The notes under the pieces were generated by a model. That model had not been told where the DNA came from, did not search any database, and was given only the letters and a program-made list of their open reading frames with translations. DNA of 64,000 nt, taken from positions 401,001-465,000 of the forward strand of contig JAMWET010006778.1 in NCBI GenBank assembly GCA_024036415.1, written 5' to 3'. Source of the stretch: Prochilodus magdalenae (lineage: Eukaryota; Chordata; Actinopteri; Characiformes; Prochilodontidae). Both the position numbers and the translations under genes were made by a program. Shown here one piece after another: positions 47,715-59,039 of this stretch. The first letter of the stretch is position 1, and each line of letters starts with the position of its first letter.

Positions 47715-48593
47715 CTTGAGTTTGTACATAGATAACTACTACTTACCCTCCTGTAATCCCACTAACCGAATCCACCCATACCCACTTAAATATAAAGCTG
47801 CCAACAAAAGAAGATATTTGCAGATATTGCATCTGCGATGAAAGGGCCGCTTCTGGTTTCTTAAAGCAGGGGCCAAGGGGAGACACCTTCATGCAGCCTG
47901 TCACATATTTAGAATTAATCCTTAAATACAACATGGAACTCTTTTTCTGCAGCTAAATGTTTACTGATTGGTAGATTTGCTTCACTGGTTACTCAACATA
48001 ATTGATTTAAAATCAGCATTGGCTCAACGCAACAATGTTAAACGAGAAAAGCTCAACCTGCCTATTGTCTATGAAAACAGAACGAACTGCACAGTTTAGC
48101 AATAGCTTCACTCACATTCAGCAGGAATGCCAGTGCTGTCAGAATAAGAGTCTCCTCTAATTCCATTGTTTATTACAAGTTAAACCCTGACATATTTAAG
48201 GTCACTATGCATTTACACTATTACTACTACTAACAATATATACATTTATTATTTTTTATAGTTGTTGCTTGAGTTACAGAAGAATTGTTAAGTTTACACA
48301 TTTTAGTAAACTGTTACATGAAAAATGTATCGGAAGAGATTTGGTGGGAGTTTTTGGACCATGTCGTACATCTTTACATATTAACAACACACACACGCTT
48401 AAAAAAACGCCTGGTTCAGTGCTTTGGTTTTAAATCAACACAGAACTAAGGAATATGTGATGACACATCCTTTACCAAGTTTTGACTGGGCTCTCTTAAT
48501 ACTCTGTCAGTGTGTTTACAAGAGTCAGGTGCGTCTGCTTTCCTTGGTCCAACTGTTCTTACAAAATGTTATTGCTGTATTAGGGTTGCCATC
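47715..48593. other. Gene-free AT-rich segment
   Basis: I see nothing nameable here apart from a short ACACACACAC patch at about 48389. Confidence 0.4.
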
Positions 48594-48793
48594 TACGGCA
48601 TTTAGCTGACGCTCTTATCCAGAGTGACTTACAAGGTTAATCATAATACAACAAGGCCAATGTAGTGTTAGGAGTCTTGCCCAAGGACTCTTATTGGTGT
48701 AGCACAGCATAGTCACAGAACGGGAATCGAACCCCGGTCTCCCACATGGGACGGCAGCCTCCTGGTGTTTAGTGGTGTTATCCAATGTGCCAC
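48594..48793 (-). mobile_element. tRNA-derived SINE
   Basis: On the minus strand it reads GTGGCACATTGGATAACAC (diverged A-box region), then GACCGGGGTTCGATTCCCG with a perfect Pol III B box (GGTTCGATTCC). It ends with the tail CTGGATAAGAGCGTCAGC, found in a very common fish SINE. A diverged tail copy may lie near 23080-23130. Confidence 0.75.
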
Positions 48794-49395
48794 ACTAACC
48801 ATTTCCTGGTTCTCCTGGATGTTGGGTGCAATTACATATTTCCACCAGAGAGGTCTCCAAATCCCCAAATTTTACATAGTGTCACTTTATAGTTGTTTTA
48901 CTGTAGTAAATGAAAGTAATGTGAAAGATTGGGCACCCCTGGTCAAAGGTTTTTGTTAATTTACTAGGTGAAACTACATTAATACATGCTCTACAAAGTA
49001 CACACAGTTTAACTGACCTTACACATTTTGGAAAGAAAAAAACATAAAATCTGACCTGTGCAAAAGTCATGGCACACTTTATATTTTATGCTTTGCCACC
49101 CACCCACCAAATTTTCCTACATTAACATAAATGTTGCCAGAAAATGCACAGAAAATGCACAAAACAATGTGCAAAATAATATAAATGCTCCCTGTAGAGG
49201 ATGTATAGAACATTTTCACCTAGAATATCAAAGAAACATTAGATTCAGCCAGGAGTGTTAAATCTTTTACATATGACTGTGATTTTTTAAAGTTGTATGA
49301 TCCTTTACAAATCAGAGGTTCTGTAACAATTAAAGGTTCTTCCTAGAACTGTATGTCCAATCCAAGAACCATTTAGGAACTTCTCTTTATAGGAG
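48794..49395. other. Gene-free segment ending in a GGTTCTT-type repeat
   Basis: 49290-49395 carries AAAGGTTCTTCCTAGAACTG and CCAAGAACCATTTAGGAAC, related to 40325-40460 and 50220-50400. Nothing else is recognised. Confidence 0.4.
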
Positions 49396-49399
49396 TGTG

Positions 49400-49870
49400 T
49401 GTATCCGAGAACATCATAACAGCATATGAATGATTCATCTGCTTGTCTTCAGAGCGACTGTTTGTACTGCTGTCAGTGTCCGCACACTTTTCCACTTGAG
49501 AGGCATCTTTGTAGTGTGTGTGCTCATCTCTTCTCGCCGAGACTCTGTCGGAGTCAATCATGCACGAGCCGCTGCGTGAAAGCGGCCACACATGCATCTC
49601 TATGGCAGAGCTAATCCTGCACGCACCTCTCGCACTCTCGCACACAGCCCGAGGCTGGCCGGAGTGCTTTAGCCCCTGCGGAGTGCTGCAAGGCAACTGT
49701 GTGTGCATGTGTTTCTCCGTACTCCATCCTCTCCGCCTTTGATTTGCCCGGTCCCAACACGCCTCGCCCGTTTGAACTCCCCTTCCTCACTTCGGTCCCC
49801 GCTGAGGGCTGCGAGTCGTTTCATTTAACGTCTAACTGCAGTCGGGATGAGGCCGGCAACCTCCTACTTG
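49400..49870. promoter_or_regulatory. Candidate regulatory block, CpG-richer
   Basis: Denser sequence with CpGs (TTCTCGCCGAGACTCTGTCG; GAGCCGCTGCGTGAAAGC; GATGAGGCCGGCAACC) in AT-rich flanks. Overlapping open frames on both strands (up to 111 codons) look like random reading of a GC-richer block. Confidence 0.3.
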
Positions 49871-52800
49871 AATAATATATGGATTCCATGGAGCCTTTCC
49901 AAAAGTTGTTCTTTCAGTAGCTCTGCTCAGGAAGGAGGGAAGTAGTGGGTTTCTTGGGAGTTAGGTTGTGACTGTGACACTTTGATGTCAGGCATTGAAA
50001 CAACCCTTTATATGTCCAGCCTATAGGATCCACGTACCTTGTGTGTCATTAATCGTCAGAGTAGCACACAATGGTCTGTTTTCTGCATTTAACACCTAAC
50101 ACTTTATAAATACAAGCCCCAAACTGACCGTAGCAAAGCAGTATAGCATTTTAGTAGTTACATAAAGAACTTTTGTAAATGTACAAGAGTAAAAAAAGTG
50201 TTTAGTGTAAAATAATCTTTTAAAAGTTTTTGAAGCTAAAGGTTTTTCCCAGAATCATATTTCCAAGCCAAAGAACCATTTAGAAACCAACAGTAAAAGT
50301 GTTAGTAAAATCTTTTATCAGTATATAATCTTTACGCTGACAGTTCTTCAAAAATGTTCTTTAAGCTCATTTACAAATGGTTCTTTAATAGGCCCATATT
50401 CTGACATTTGTGTGGGTTTACCAAAAACATATCTAGTTCATATTTACATGTCCATTTCCCAATCTATGTTTATCCCCTATATTTAACTGCCCCTTGTATT
50501 TATTACAGTCCCTTTTAAGTCTGAAAATGTTCTTACTGTCTGCCTCCTAGGGTGCCTCATTCTACTTTATCATGAATTTCCACAACAATATAAACGTGTG
50601 GGTTTTCCTGAAACCATCGAATTAAAAATGGACTGACCGTTCCAGCTGCTTAGTTTCCATTAATGGATTCTGCGGACAGCAGACCTGTATTTGAAAAAAG
50701 CAAGGAAAATTACCTTTCCAAATCTACTATTAATGAATGGTTTGCTAGTGACCCTAATGGGGTTCCTCCTTGGCACCCTTTTTGGCACTTTTATTTTTAA
50801 GAGGGTTGTTGGTGTTGACAACAATTAGAGGCTGCTTCCTCTCTTTGCATTTCTGATGTCTTCACAGAAAGCAGTAATGGGATTACAAACACAAGTCATT
50901 GTAATTGAGCAGCAGAGGAAGATTAGCCTCTTAGCCTCTTTAATAGTAAAACTTTCCTCCTTTACAGTCAGAAATTGCTGTTAGCATGTTTAGTAACCTG
51001 TTGATGTTGGTATTTATAGCGGCATGGCTGTTTAAGTTGTGCAACATTTTCTGATTTCTGTTTTATAAATAACCGTTTTAGATCATTTTTGTTTTCCATG
51101 AGAAAAATGAACCACATTCACCTTTTCTGTATCTGTAAATCAGGTGTGAAGATATTAGCTCTGACTTTGCTGCTACTTGATCTTCTGTTTGTAGATACAG
51201 TTACAGAGCAGCTGAGAAAAAATAGCTGCTTTATATTTTGGTTATTGCTAAATATAAATTTAGTAAGTTAGAAAACCTATGAGCTTGCTATCTGTGATCA
51301 TATAGTTGAAGAGCAAAAATGCAGTGAAGAAAAGGATGTTTCAGAAATCATATCTGATATGTTGCTGATCTATTGGGTATGTCACTGTAATAGTATCTGA
51401 TTTGCTGTATTATTGCCCAGTTTTGCTGGAGCTGCAATTAACTCCAACGACTGGCCTCAGATTATTGTTAGCTAAGTTAAAATATCTTTTAGTGGACAGT
51501 GTATGTTTGCAAATCACCCCAAATGGATTATTGTCCCAGGCAGCTCTATCATATGGTCAACCTAACATTGCAAGCCTATCACATGGCTCTAATTAATGCA
51601 GTAATATTTATAATATGGTTTTGTACTAGAATGTAGACTGACATACATTTTTAAGATTCTTTCCTAATAGTTTGCTTGGACAAATGCCTTCACACACAGG
51701 ATCACAAAACATGTTATAGTACCAAAAACAAAACCAGTCGCATTTTAGAACCAAAACAGAAAACCTGTATCTTTTCCTCACTCTGAATTTGAGCATGTAC
51801 TGAAGTGGGTTACTGAACAACTCTGAACATGGATAAGAGCTTGTATTCTCCATAGTGTTGTGAATCAGCTTTGCCAGATCCCCGCCCCAGCTTTGTCAGT
51901 CTTTGCCGGCCCTTGCTCTGAGCGAGTCCTCATTAGGAGAGGCCTCTCTCTCTCTCTCTCTCTTTCTCTCTCAGCTTTCTCTGAGAGATGGATCATTAAA
52001 AGGAGCAACAAACAGCTTTAGCAGCACCACTGAAACCCAAGACGTTGTAATCTAATGTCTTGAGTCCATCCTCCTCGGGAATTGTTAAAGAGTGAAAAAA
52101 GGTCCAAACCCAGGCCTACATTAATCAGGGCATTGGTGTTAAATTGGGGTATGCAGTATTTGTCACAAAGTCACTTTTTGAACAAAGTCAAATAGTCAAA
52201 GGTTAGATTTCAATTTTGCTGTATACGATCCAAGACAAAGCCTTTATATCCATTTCATATGATTAGTGTGACTTCAGAAACCTCAACTATGACAGCTATT
52301 CAGTGAATGACAGATTGTTGAATCTGTAGAATGTAAATATACAGACAAATGATTAACAGTATTACATTAATTTAAGATAAGCTTTAAGATAAGCTTTTAT
52401 TATCCCACATGGGGAAATATGCTTACATGTCTTGATAAAATTCAGGAATGTAGGACATATCTGAGAAATGTATTTTTCAAATGATCAGATTACGTTTAAA
52501 TCATTCTAATTTATGAATGATTATTATCATTATTACAAATTAATATTGTAGAATGTTATATACAAACTTATAGACAGCAATCCACCTTACATTTTTAAAT
52601 TGGTTGAACTTATGAAATTACTTCATGTTGTAGCAAGCAGTGTTCTCTGTATTCAACTATTCAAATACTTGCTGTGAAAGAAGCAATGTTAAGAACAATA
52701 AATAGAGCAGAGAAAATATTATACAAAAATCCAAACCTCAAAAACACCATTCCATTTTTTCATTTTTTACATTATATGCTGTTTATTAGTATCTTTTTTC

Positions 52801-53530
52801 AGTTGTGTCATCATTCCAGAATATACTAAAAAGAGAGCATACTGCAAACAATATTCTGCTTAATCAGTTAAATATGTTATTATATATTACATTAAAAATG
52901 AAGTTCAGTATGTATAGGTATTATTAAGTAGTAAATGTTTCAGTGTTTACTTTCAGTAGTACTGTATTGAATACAAATATATTTTTCTGCTAAATTTATT
53001 ATCAAATGTATTTTTTGACAGAGGTAAAAGAATGTTTGCACCAGCATTTTGCACATCTGTGCTTAATATTTTTATACATTTTGGTGGTTTATCTATTAAT
53101 AAAGAACAACCTAATTGAAAGACACACATTGTAGATGTTTCTTTTTTTTCATGTCCTGTATTGTACAGGTCAAGTCACCTTTATTTCTATAGCACATTTG
53201 AAAGACATCAAGTGTCAGCAAAGTGCTGCACAATAAAACCAATTAAAAATTACATTGTACTATTCATATAGTAAACATTATTTGAGATGTCAAAAGAATT
53301 GACCAAAAATGTATTTACGTCTGTTCTAACACGATCTGTGTTGGTGTGGTATATTTTTTGCATATGGCACGACGTAGTTTATTTACATTTTAGGACATTG
53401 TTATAAAAATGTGATAATGCAACAAGCATTAGGTATTCAAGTATTTTGTTAGACCTTTTTCGTGGCTGAATTGGAACTGAACCCAAACCTGAGACTGACC
53501 TGCTTTTTAATGTCTAGGAAAGCTTTTTAT
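49871..53530. other. Long AT-rich gene-free segment
   Basis: No gene. Contains a GGTTCTT-type repeat (50220-50400), a CT microsatellite (51942-51974) and a short fragment AAGTCACCTTTATTTCTATA near 53171, which is part of a common fish interspersed repeat. 50640-50960 is slightly denser and may be regulatory. Confidence 0.5.
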
Positions 53531-53539
53531 CCTCAAGTC

Positions 53540-55260
53540 TGGCTGAAATGGCATTGGGATGTGTTGGCAACACATGGCTGTAATGACCGGAGGAAATTAC
53601 TAAGGCCTCAGCAGGCCTTCCCCCTCCTTTCCTATCAGGTAGTAAAGGATCCACTCTTGCCTCACTGCCTCGCACACTCTATTCAAAGGGAATCTGTAAC
53701 TGAATACGAGATGGTCCGAGCGTCTTTCGAGGGCCAGAGCTAATGAGACGCTTTACCTTGAAATCCGAGTGAGGCCCTGTCGAACGGAGCTAGTGTAACA
53801 GGATCAGAATCGAGTACAGAGGTCCAGATCTCTCCAAAAGAAAGAGGGAAGCTGGCGGGAAACAAGGATAGACATCATTTGAGGGGTGTATGAAGCTCTT
53901 GAAGAAAGTGGATTAGTACTGGAAGGCCATTTTGTCAGCCTCAAAAAAGAAGGCTAGCATGTTTCTAATGCTGACCCATTTTTCCTGTCATTATCTCTAT
54001 CCCTATACCAGCCGGAAGCCTTGAGGGTCAGATGAGTGCAACATTTATTCAAGGTAGATTGGCTGGAACAAGGTGAGGTGAGTAAAGAACTAGGACTGTG
54101 AACACGTAACCCATACTTTTAGTGGTTAGCAACCCCTGCTAGCATATGAGAGCAACAGCATACAAGGCCACGGACAAAAGAGGCTGGAAGATTTGGGTCC
54201 AAGGAGGAGTCCTCTTTCAAACCAGGGGCCCTAGGATGGCATGGAGGAGCATGCGTACGAGCCACTGTCATGCTAATGAAAGAGTCTGAGACTGTGAATG
54301 GGGGGTGCAGCTAGTTATCTACACGCTAATTAATGCGTGCTACCGTGAGAGGGTTATATGCATAGTAATGAGGGAGCGAAATGGCAGTGTTTGTGCGGTG
54401 TGGGGGAAGGGTGTGAGGAAAGCCTTTCCGGCATATAGAAATCTGCTACACATATTTTGGTGACTTTACTTTTAATCATTTATTTTTGAGTGTGGCGGTG
54501 CTGCCACATTTTGGCAGTGTATTTTCCTACAAAGGTTTGTTATTAGGCAGTTTATTTCACTGTCAATTTTAAATTGCTAGGACAAATTATGAGCTCCAGT
54601 TTTGGTTTCTGTTGCCATGGTGATGTTCCAGTCCTCCTGTAAGGCTATGGGTTTTTTTTTGTTTGTTTTTTTTTTTCTTTTTTTTACAACTAAATTAATT
54701 TATTCAGTTTATTCTGATTTCAAATTTGAACCAAGTCAGCGTCAGCCCACGGGCCCAAAGCCCATGTCATGAAATCTAGCTGTTTCCTCATGTTCATCAA
54801 GCTTCATCCTCTTTTGTGGATGGCTTACAAAGTGGGCAGTTCTGTAAAGTAGCTTGATGGCAACATTACCCCAGAGTCTGCTTCTAGTAGACCCTTGCGA
54901 CCTTCCTTGTCTGGCCCAGCCCAAGGACCCCTGTTTCCCACAGACAGCCCTGCAGACCAACCTGTGTCAAGAGGCCCAGCATATGGCCCCAGGCCCTGCC
55001 TATTGTCTGCCGAGGCCGGGCTGGATGGCCTGCGATTATTGTGGTCATTGTGAGCATGGAGGAGTGTGTCTGGAGGAACAGACATGCGGCCGACGGCGAC
55101 TGATCTATGTACCCGCTAGTGTCCTTTCCCACCTAGCTCTCCATTATGGAAAACACAGATTATACAGACGTGCCCGTGACTGATCATTGTCAATCACACG
55201 CCCCTAATTGTTGCCTGAAATCCCAGAGACAGTTTGGTAAAAAAACCTGGTAGGGTTATG
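53540..55260. promoter_or_regulatory. Candidate enhancer cluster left of tmem161b
   Basis: Mostly high-complexity sequence, interrupted by an AT-rich and T-rich gap at about 54440-54720. Notable pieces: GAGCTAATGAGACGCTTTACC near 53738; ACACGCTAATTAATGCGTGC near 54321, a near-palindromic paired-homeodomain site; GTTGCCATGGTGAT (X-box-like, 54611-54624); and the GC-richer block 54880-55190. The 109-codon plus-strand frame at 54854-55183 has no recognisable domain and overlaps open frames on the other strand, so I do not call it a gene. Confidence 0.35.
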
Positions 55261-56419
55261 AATCACGGTGTAAAATGGTTCATTTGGAAATGAACGGCCT
55301 CATAAAATATATCTCTTCTAAAATAGGTTAAATGCTTTGCGGCTCTGACAATTCCTGTCTGCTTCAGAATGTGGGGTATACAGAACTTATCATTTGAAGA
55401 TGGAGACTAATTTAAGAAACACAGTTTGCACTCTGTTGGTTTTACTACATAATCTCTCATTGAAACATTTGCATTTGTTTTTTATGCGGACGTAGCCCAG
55501 TCTGCATTATGCCACACGTTAGTCCTCATTGTGTGTTTTCCTGAACCTCAAACTGGCAGAAAGCAAATAGAAAGTAACGACTCATTTGCAGCGCTGAAAG
55601 AAGAGGTCTCAGGAGAAATGGTTAAAATTAGGTTCCATCTCTCCCTCAGCCCGATCTAAAATTCTCCTTCATCACCTTTTTAGGACATGGAGCAGCCCAT
55701 GGCACTATGTATTCTCATGTCAATTTGTTAAAAGTGACACTCACTGAGTAACTTTCAAAGCAGAGACCGTAACATTATGAAACCTAATCTTTTTTCCTCC
55801 CCACATTAAAACTGCTTCATCCTGCACCCTGTCTGCTGTACACCAAAGCTTTATTTGTCTGGAAAAAAAAAACAATGTGTATCAACACGCAGACTAAATA
55901 TGTGTTCTGAGGTCACTTCATTTAATGATCTTCTTGTTCCTCTTTTTTATCAATCTGTCTGTTTTTTTCTTATGGCTACACAAAATGGACAAAGTAACCA
56001 GACTGTGAAATCAAATATGTACAGCAATTGTGAGATATACAGCAAAATGTATTAAAATGTGCTTGTGTTTGGTTGATGTACATGATTATTGGCCTGCACT
56101 GTTTAAAAAAAATAGTTTTTAGCTTTGTGGAATGAGGAATAATCTATCTGTGTAATAATGTAATAGCTACTGTTCTTGTTATAATTAGCACCCAGCTTCT
56201 TATTTAAATATTTATATAAATATGTTATATAGGTTTATTACAGGTAATTTTCACCCTTTTTATCTACCCTTGGACTGCATTATTTTACTAAATTGCTTTT
56301 ATCATTGTGAAATAAGGTGAAAATCCTGATTTCTGGACACTAGAATGCCCAGAGTTTGGTCTGGATGTTCATAGCACATCATAACATTGATAACTTATTA
56401 GAGAGCTTATTTGCTTATT

Positions 56420-56492
<73 letters not shown>

Positions 56493-56985
56493 GTAATAGT
56501 TACTGTTTTTGTTATAGCCTCCATCTTCCAATGAATTGACAATGGACGTCGTAGGCTGTTGTGTTTATTTAAATAGGTATGTTTATAAAGGTTTATAAGT
56601 AAATTTGTAGCTTTTTTCTTTTGAGGAAATTGTTCCCGTCATCCTAAGTATATAGGTGAATGACAGGTATTTTTCATCCTCCCTTGTGCCACCCTTTAAT
56701 TATTTCTTTCATCTTCAGTGATGACATAGAATAATATTTAGGCTGTGATCAATGTAATCAGATTTTACAGGACAGTGGGCATGTCTTTCTGTGAGAACTC
56801 TGTTCTTGTCTTTTCTTTCTTCAGTTATCCTTTTTACGTGCACAAGAGAATCAACATTTTAGTTTCTATATGTTTCATCTATGAGTGACTAGCGTAGTAC
56901 ACATTCCCTTCAGTGCAGTTTGGCTTCTGCTGTGTTGTCTTAATCACACCTTGTTTTTCTCCACTCATTTTGCTTGCAGAAAAGT
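55261..56985. other. Gene-free segment with GATA-type microsatellite
   Basis: 55420-55700 is moderately dense and may be regulatory; the rest is AT-rich. The (CTAT)n array at 56421-56492 is listed separately. No gene seen. Confidence 0.45.
56421..56492. repeat. (CTAT)18 microsatellite
   Basis: About 72 bp of perfect CTAT repeat (GATA on the other strand), likely polymorphic. Confidence 0.96.
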
Positions 56986-56989
56986 GGGA

Positions 56990-57570
56990 CAGGCTGGCTT
57001 ATGTCACAGTTATGAGCAGCGGCCTCCGTTAGAAACATGCCAAAGAAGGAGGAAAAGAAAGAAAACCGGTGTGACAACATAAATATGCCACTCGTTTTTG
57101 ACTCCCCTCAGAAAGGAGGGGAGGGAATATCTCAGAAATAGAGACCCGGCTTTATGCAGGAAAAAGGCTCCCAGGTCGCTGATGCCATTTTAATTAAACT
57201 GTTGCTAGGTAACAATGACACGGCGTGGCTAAATGGCCTCGCTTTAGTGAAATGAGGAGGGCGCTCGGGCACAAAGCGTGTGCTCGTCTTTTCTTTACCT
57301 TTCCGCAGACAGTACCCCTCGCAGAGGGACATGCTAACATAAAACTACTCCCGTCTCCCTCTCTCTCCTTCTCCCTCTCTTTTCTCTTCCTCCAGGACGG
57401 AGCACGGAGGCCATGCCGCGCCTTTCACCTTCACCGATGACTTACGGGTTCGAGGCTCCTGTGCTGCTGGCATGCTGGGAGTTTTACGGCGCCTGGCAAC
57501 TGTCTCCAGCAGCAACGAGGAGGCCGTCACAGTAAAGGGCCGACAAACCCTGGACGTGCAGAGAAAGAGA
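56990..57570. promoter_or_regulatory. Candidate enhancer with a near-perfect RFX X-box
   Basis: High-complexity block. GTTGCTAGGTAAC at 57201-57213 is a near-palindromic X-box, preceded by the homeobox-type TTTTAATTAAAC and followed by AACAATG (a SOX-type core). Further right are CpG-bearing stretches (GGCGCTCGGGCACAAAGCG; CATGCCGCGCC). No protein frame is convincing. Confidence 0.4.
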
Positions 57571-59035
57571 GAGAGTTAGTGTCTGTTTGCTTACTAGGGG
57601 TCTAACCTTTTAGGTTCAACCAGATTTTGAACTCTGGTTTCGAGGATCAGGGAGATTCCTAAGTGTTTAATGTGTTGAAAAAGCCCTGATCCTGCAGAGC
57701 TCTTATCATGTACCACACTGAAGCATCAGCAGTCCAGTACTCCTTCAGTACTACAACATCGGTCCTCTAGTTTACAATCCCATGCACATTTAAAAAGAAA
57801 AGGCAGGAAGTTTGATGAGGTATACATACTATTCACTCCCCAGTCTGTTCAGGCTGTACCTGTAAGATCTAATGCCCATTTTACATAAATTGTTTTTGTG
57901 ATGTCACCAAACATAACATGTTTACATTCATACCTGCCTACAGTCATGTAGCCCCGACCATGTGGGTAGAAGTTGTAAGGAGTGTTTCATGTAGTACTAA
58001 AATAGAACTGATAGAGGAAGAAATCTGCAGGAATGTCTTTTTTTCACACTTCCAAAGTTCAGTGTAAGAAGTTGGTTCCATTCCTTCCAATCTCAGTAAT
58101 CCCAAATATTCAGTGATGTTGAGGTCTGGACTCAGGGTGGTCAGAGCCTTTTTTTTAAAAACACCAGCAGATTCTAAATATGATTTGCAGAATTTACAAG
58201 CTTCCTTTTCTCATTAACTAATCCTTTCAGACCCACAGTGTTGAGTCCCTCCTTACAGTGGAAGGATGGACAGAAACAGCTGTGGATGTTTTTGGATTCA
58301 GTTTTATCTGATTATCTGATGGGGACACTTTTAGTGGTGTACCAGAGCTACATCCAAAACCACTTACTTCTATACTACACATATTACACTAAGAGTTATA
58401 CTGATGATCTATATATAATGTATATATATGTATATATATACATAATGTATATAATGTATATATAAACATTACTGTTTTTGACACACTATTTAGTTTGGCA
58501 GTTTAAGGTTTTGGATGCAGCCCAGGTCTTGCACTGTTGTTAGGATGTACTGTACTGATGCACTGTTCTTTGGATGCCTGATTTGGAAACACCTGTTTCA
58601 CTTATTTTATTTTGACTTTGTTTATGCCAACTGGTTTCCTTTTACCCAATTTCCTCAGAAATATTGTCTGCAAAAATTAATAATGACATTTTGTGATGGG
58701 AAATGAAATGAATGTGGGATGGTCTCTGACTTTGACACTCTAAAAATCAATAATAAATAGTTATGCTGTTTCTAACAATTAGCATCCAGCTACCAATGCA
58801 TTATCCACTAACCTTCATGGGCCTGCTGTGCATGTGGTAATGTTTGTATCTATCTATTTCTCTGTCTATATGCCTATCTATTAGGGCTGCAAGATGTGGC
58901 AACATAATGAAGGTAGCAGTAAATGTGGGAACTGAAGCAGCTCTTTCAAGGAGCTGTGACTAAGGGTTTATTTCTTCTACTTAGACACACACTGTGGCAG
59001 TAATGTATGCACGTGGAATACATCCCGAGTTCTTT
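57571..59035. other. Gene-free segment with a MITE
   Basis: Contains the MITE at 58345-58523 with its TA-rich centre. 57600-57790 has phrases recalling repeats (TTTCGAGGATCAGGG, CCCATGCACATTT), not firmly assigned. No gene seen. Confidence 0.45.
58345..58523. mobile_element. MITE with GGGCTGCATCCAAAACC ends
   Basis: Left GAGCTACATCCAAAACCAC and right (complement) GGGCTGCATCCAAAACC are terminal inverted repeats of a roughly 179-bp element with a TATATA-rich middle (58419-58463). Same family as the tiny copy at 16531-16590 in the CENP-B-like gene's promoter. Confidence 0.7.
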
Positions 59036-59039
59036 CTAA

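Noticed and set aside
48710..48750. tRNA gene suggested by the GGTTCGATTCC B box
   Set aside because: No acceptor stem or intact A box, and the downstream tail is that of a SINE.
54854..55183. 109-codon plus-strand open frame, cysteine-rich, in a GC-richer block
   Set aside because: No recognisable domain, no clear splice or promoter context, and overlapping open frames exist on the minus strand. More likely a by-product of a GC-richer non-coding element.
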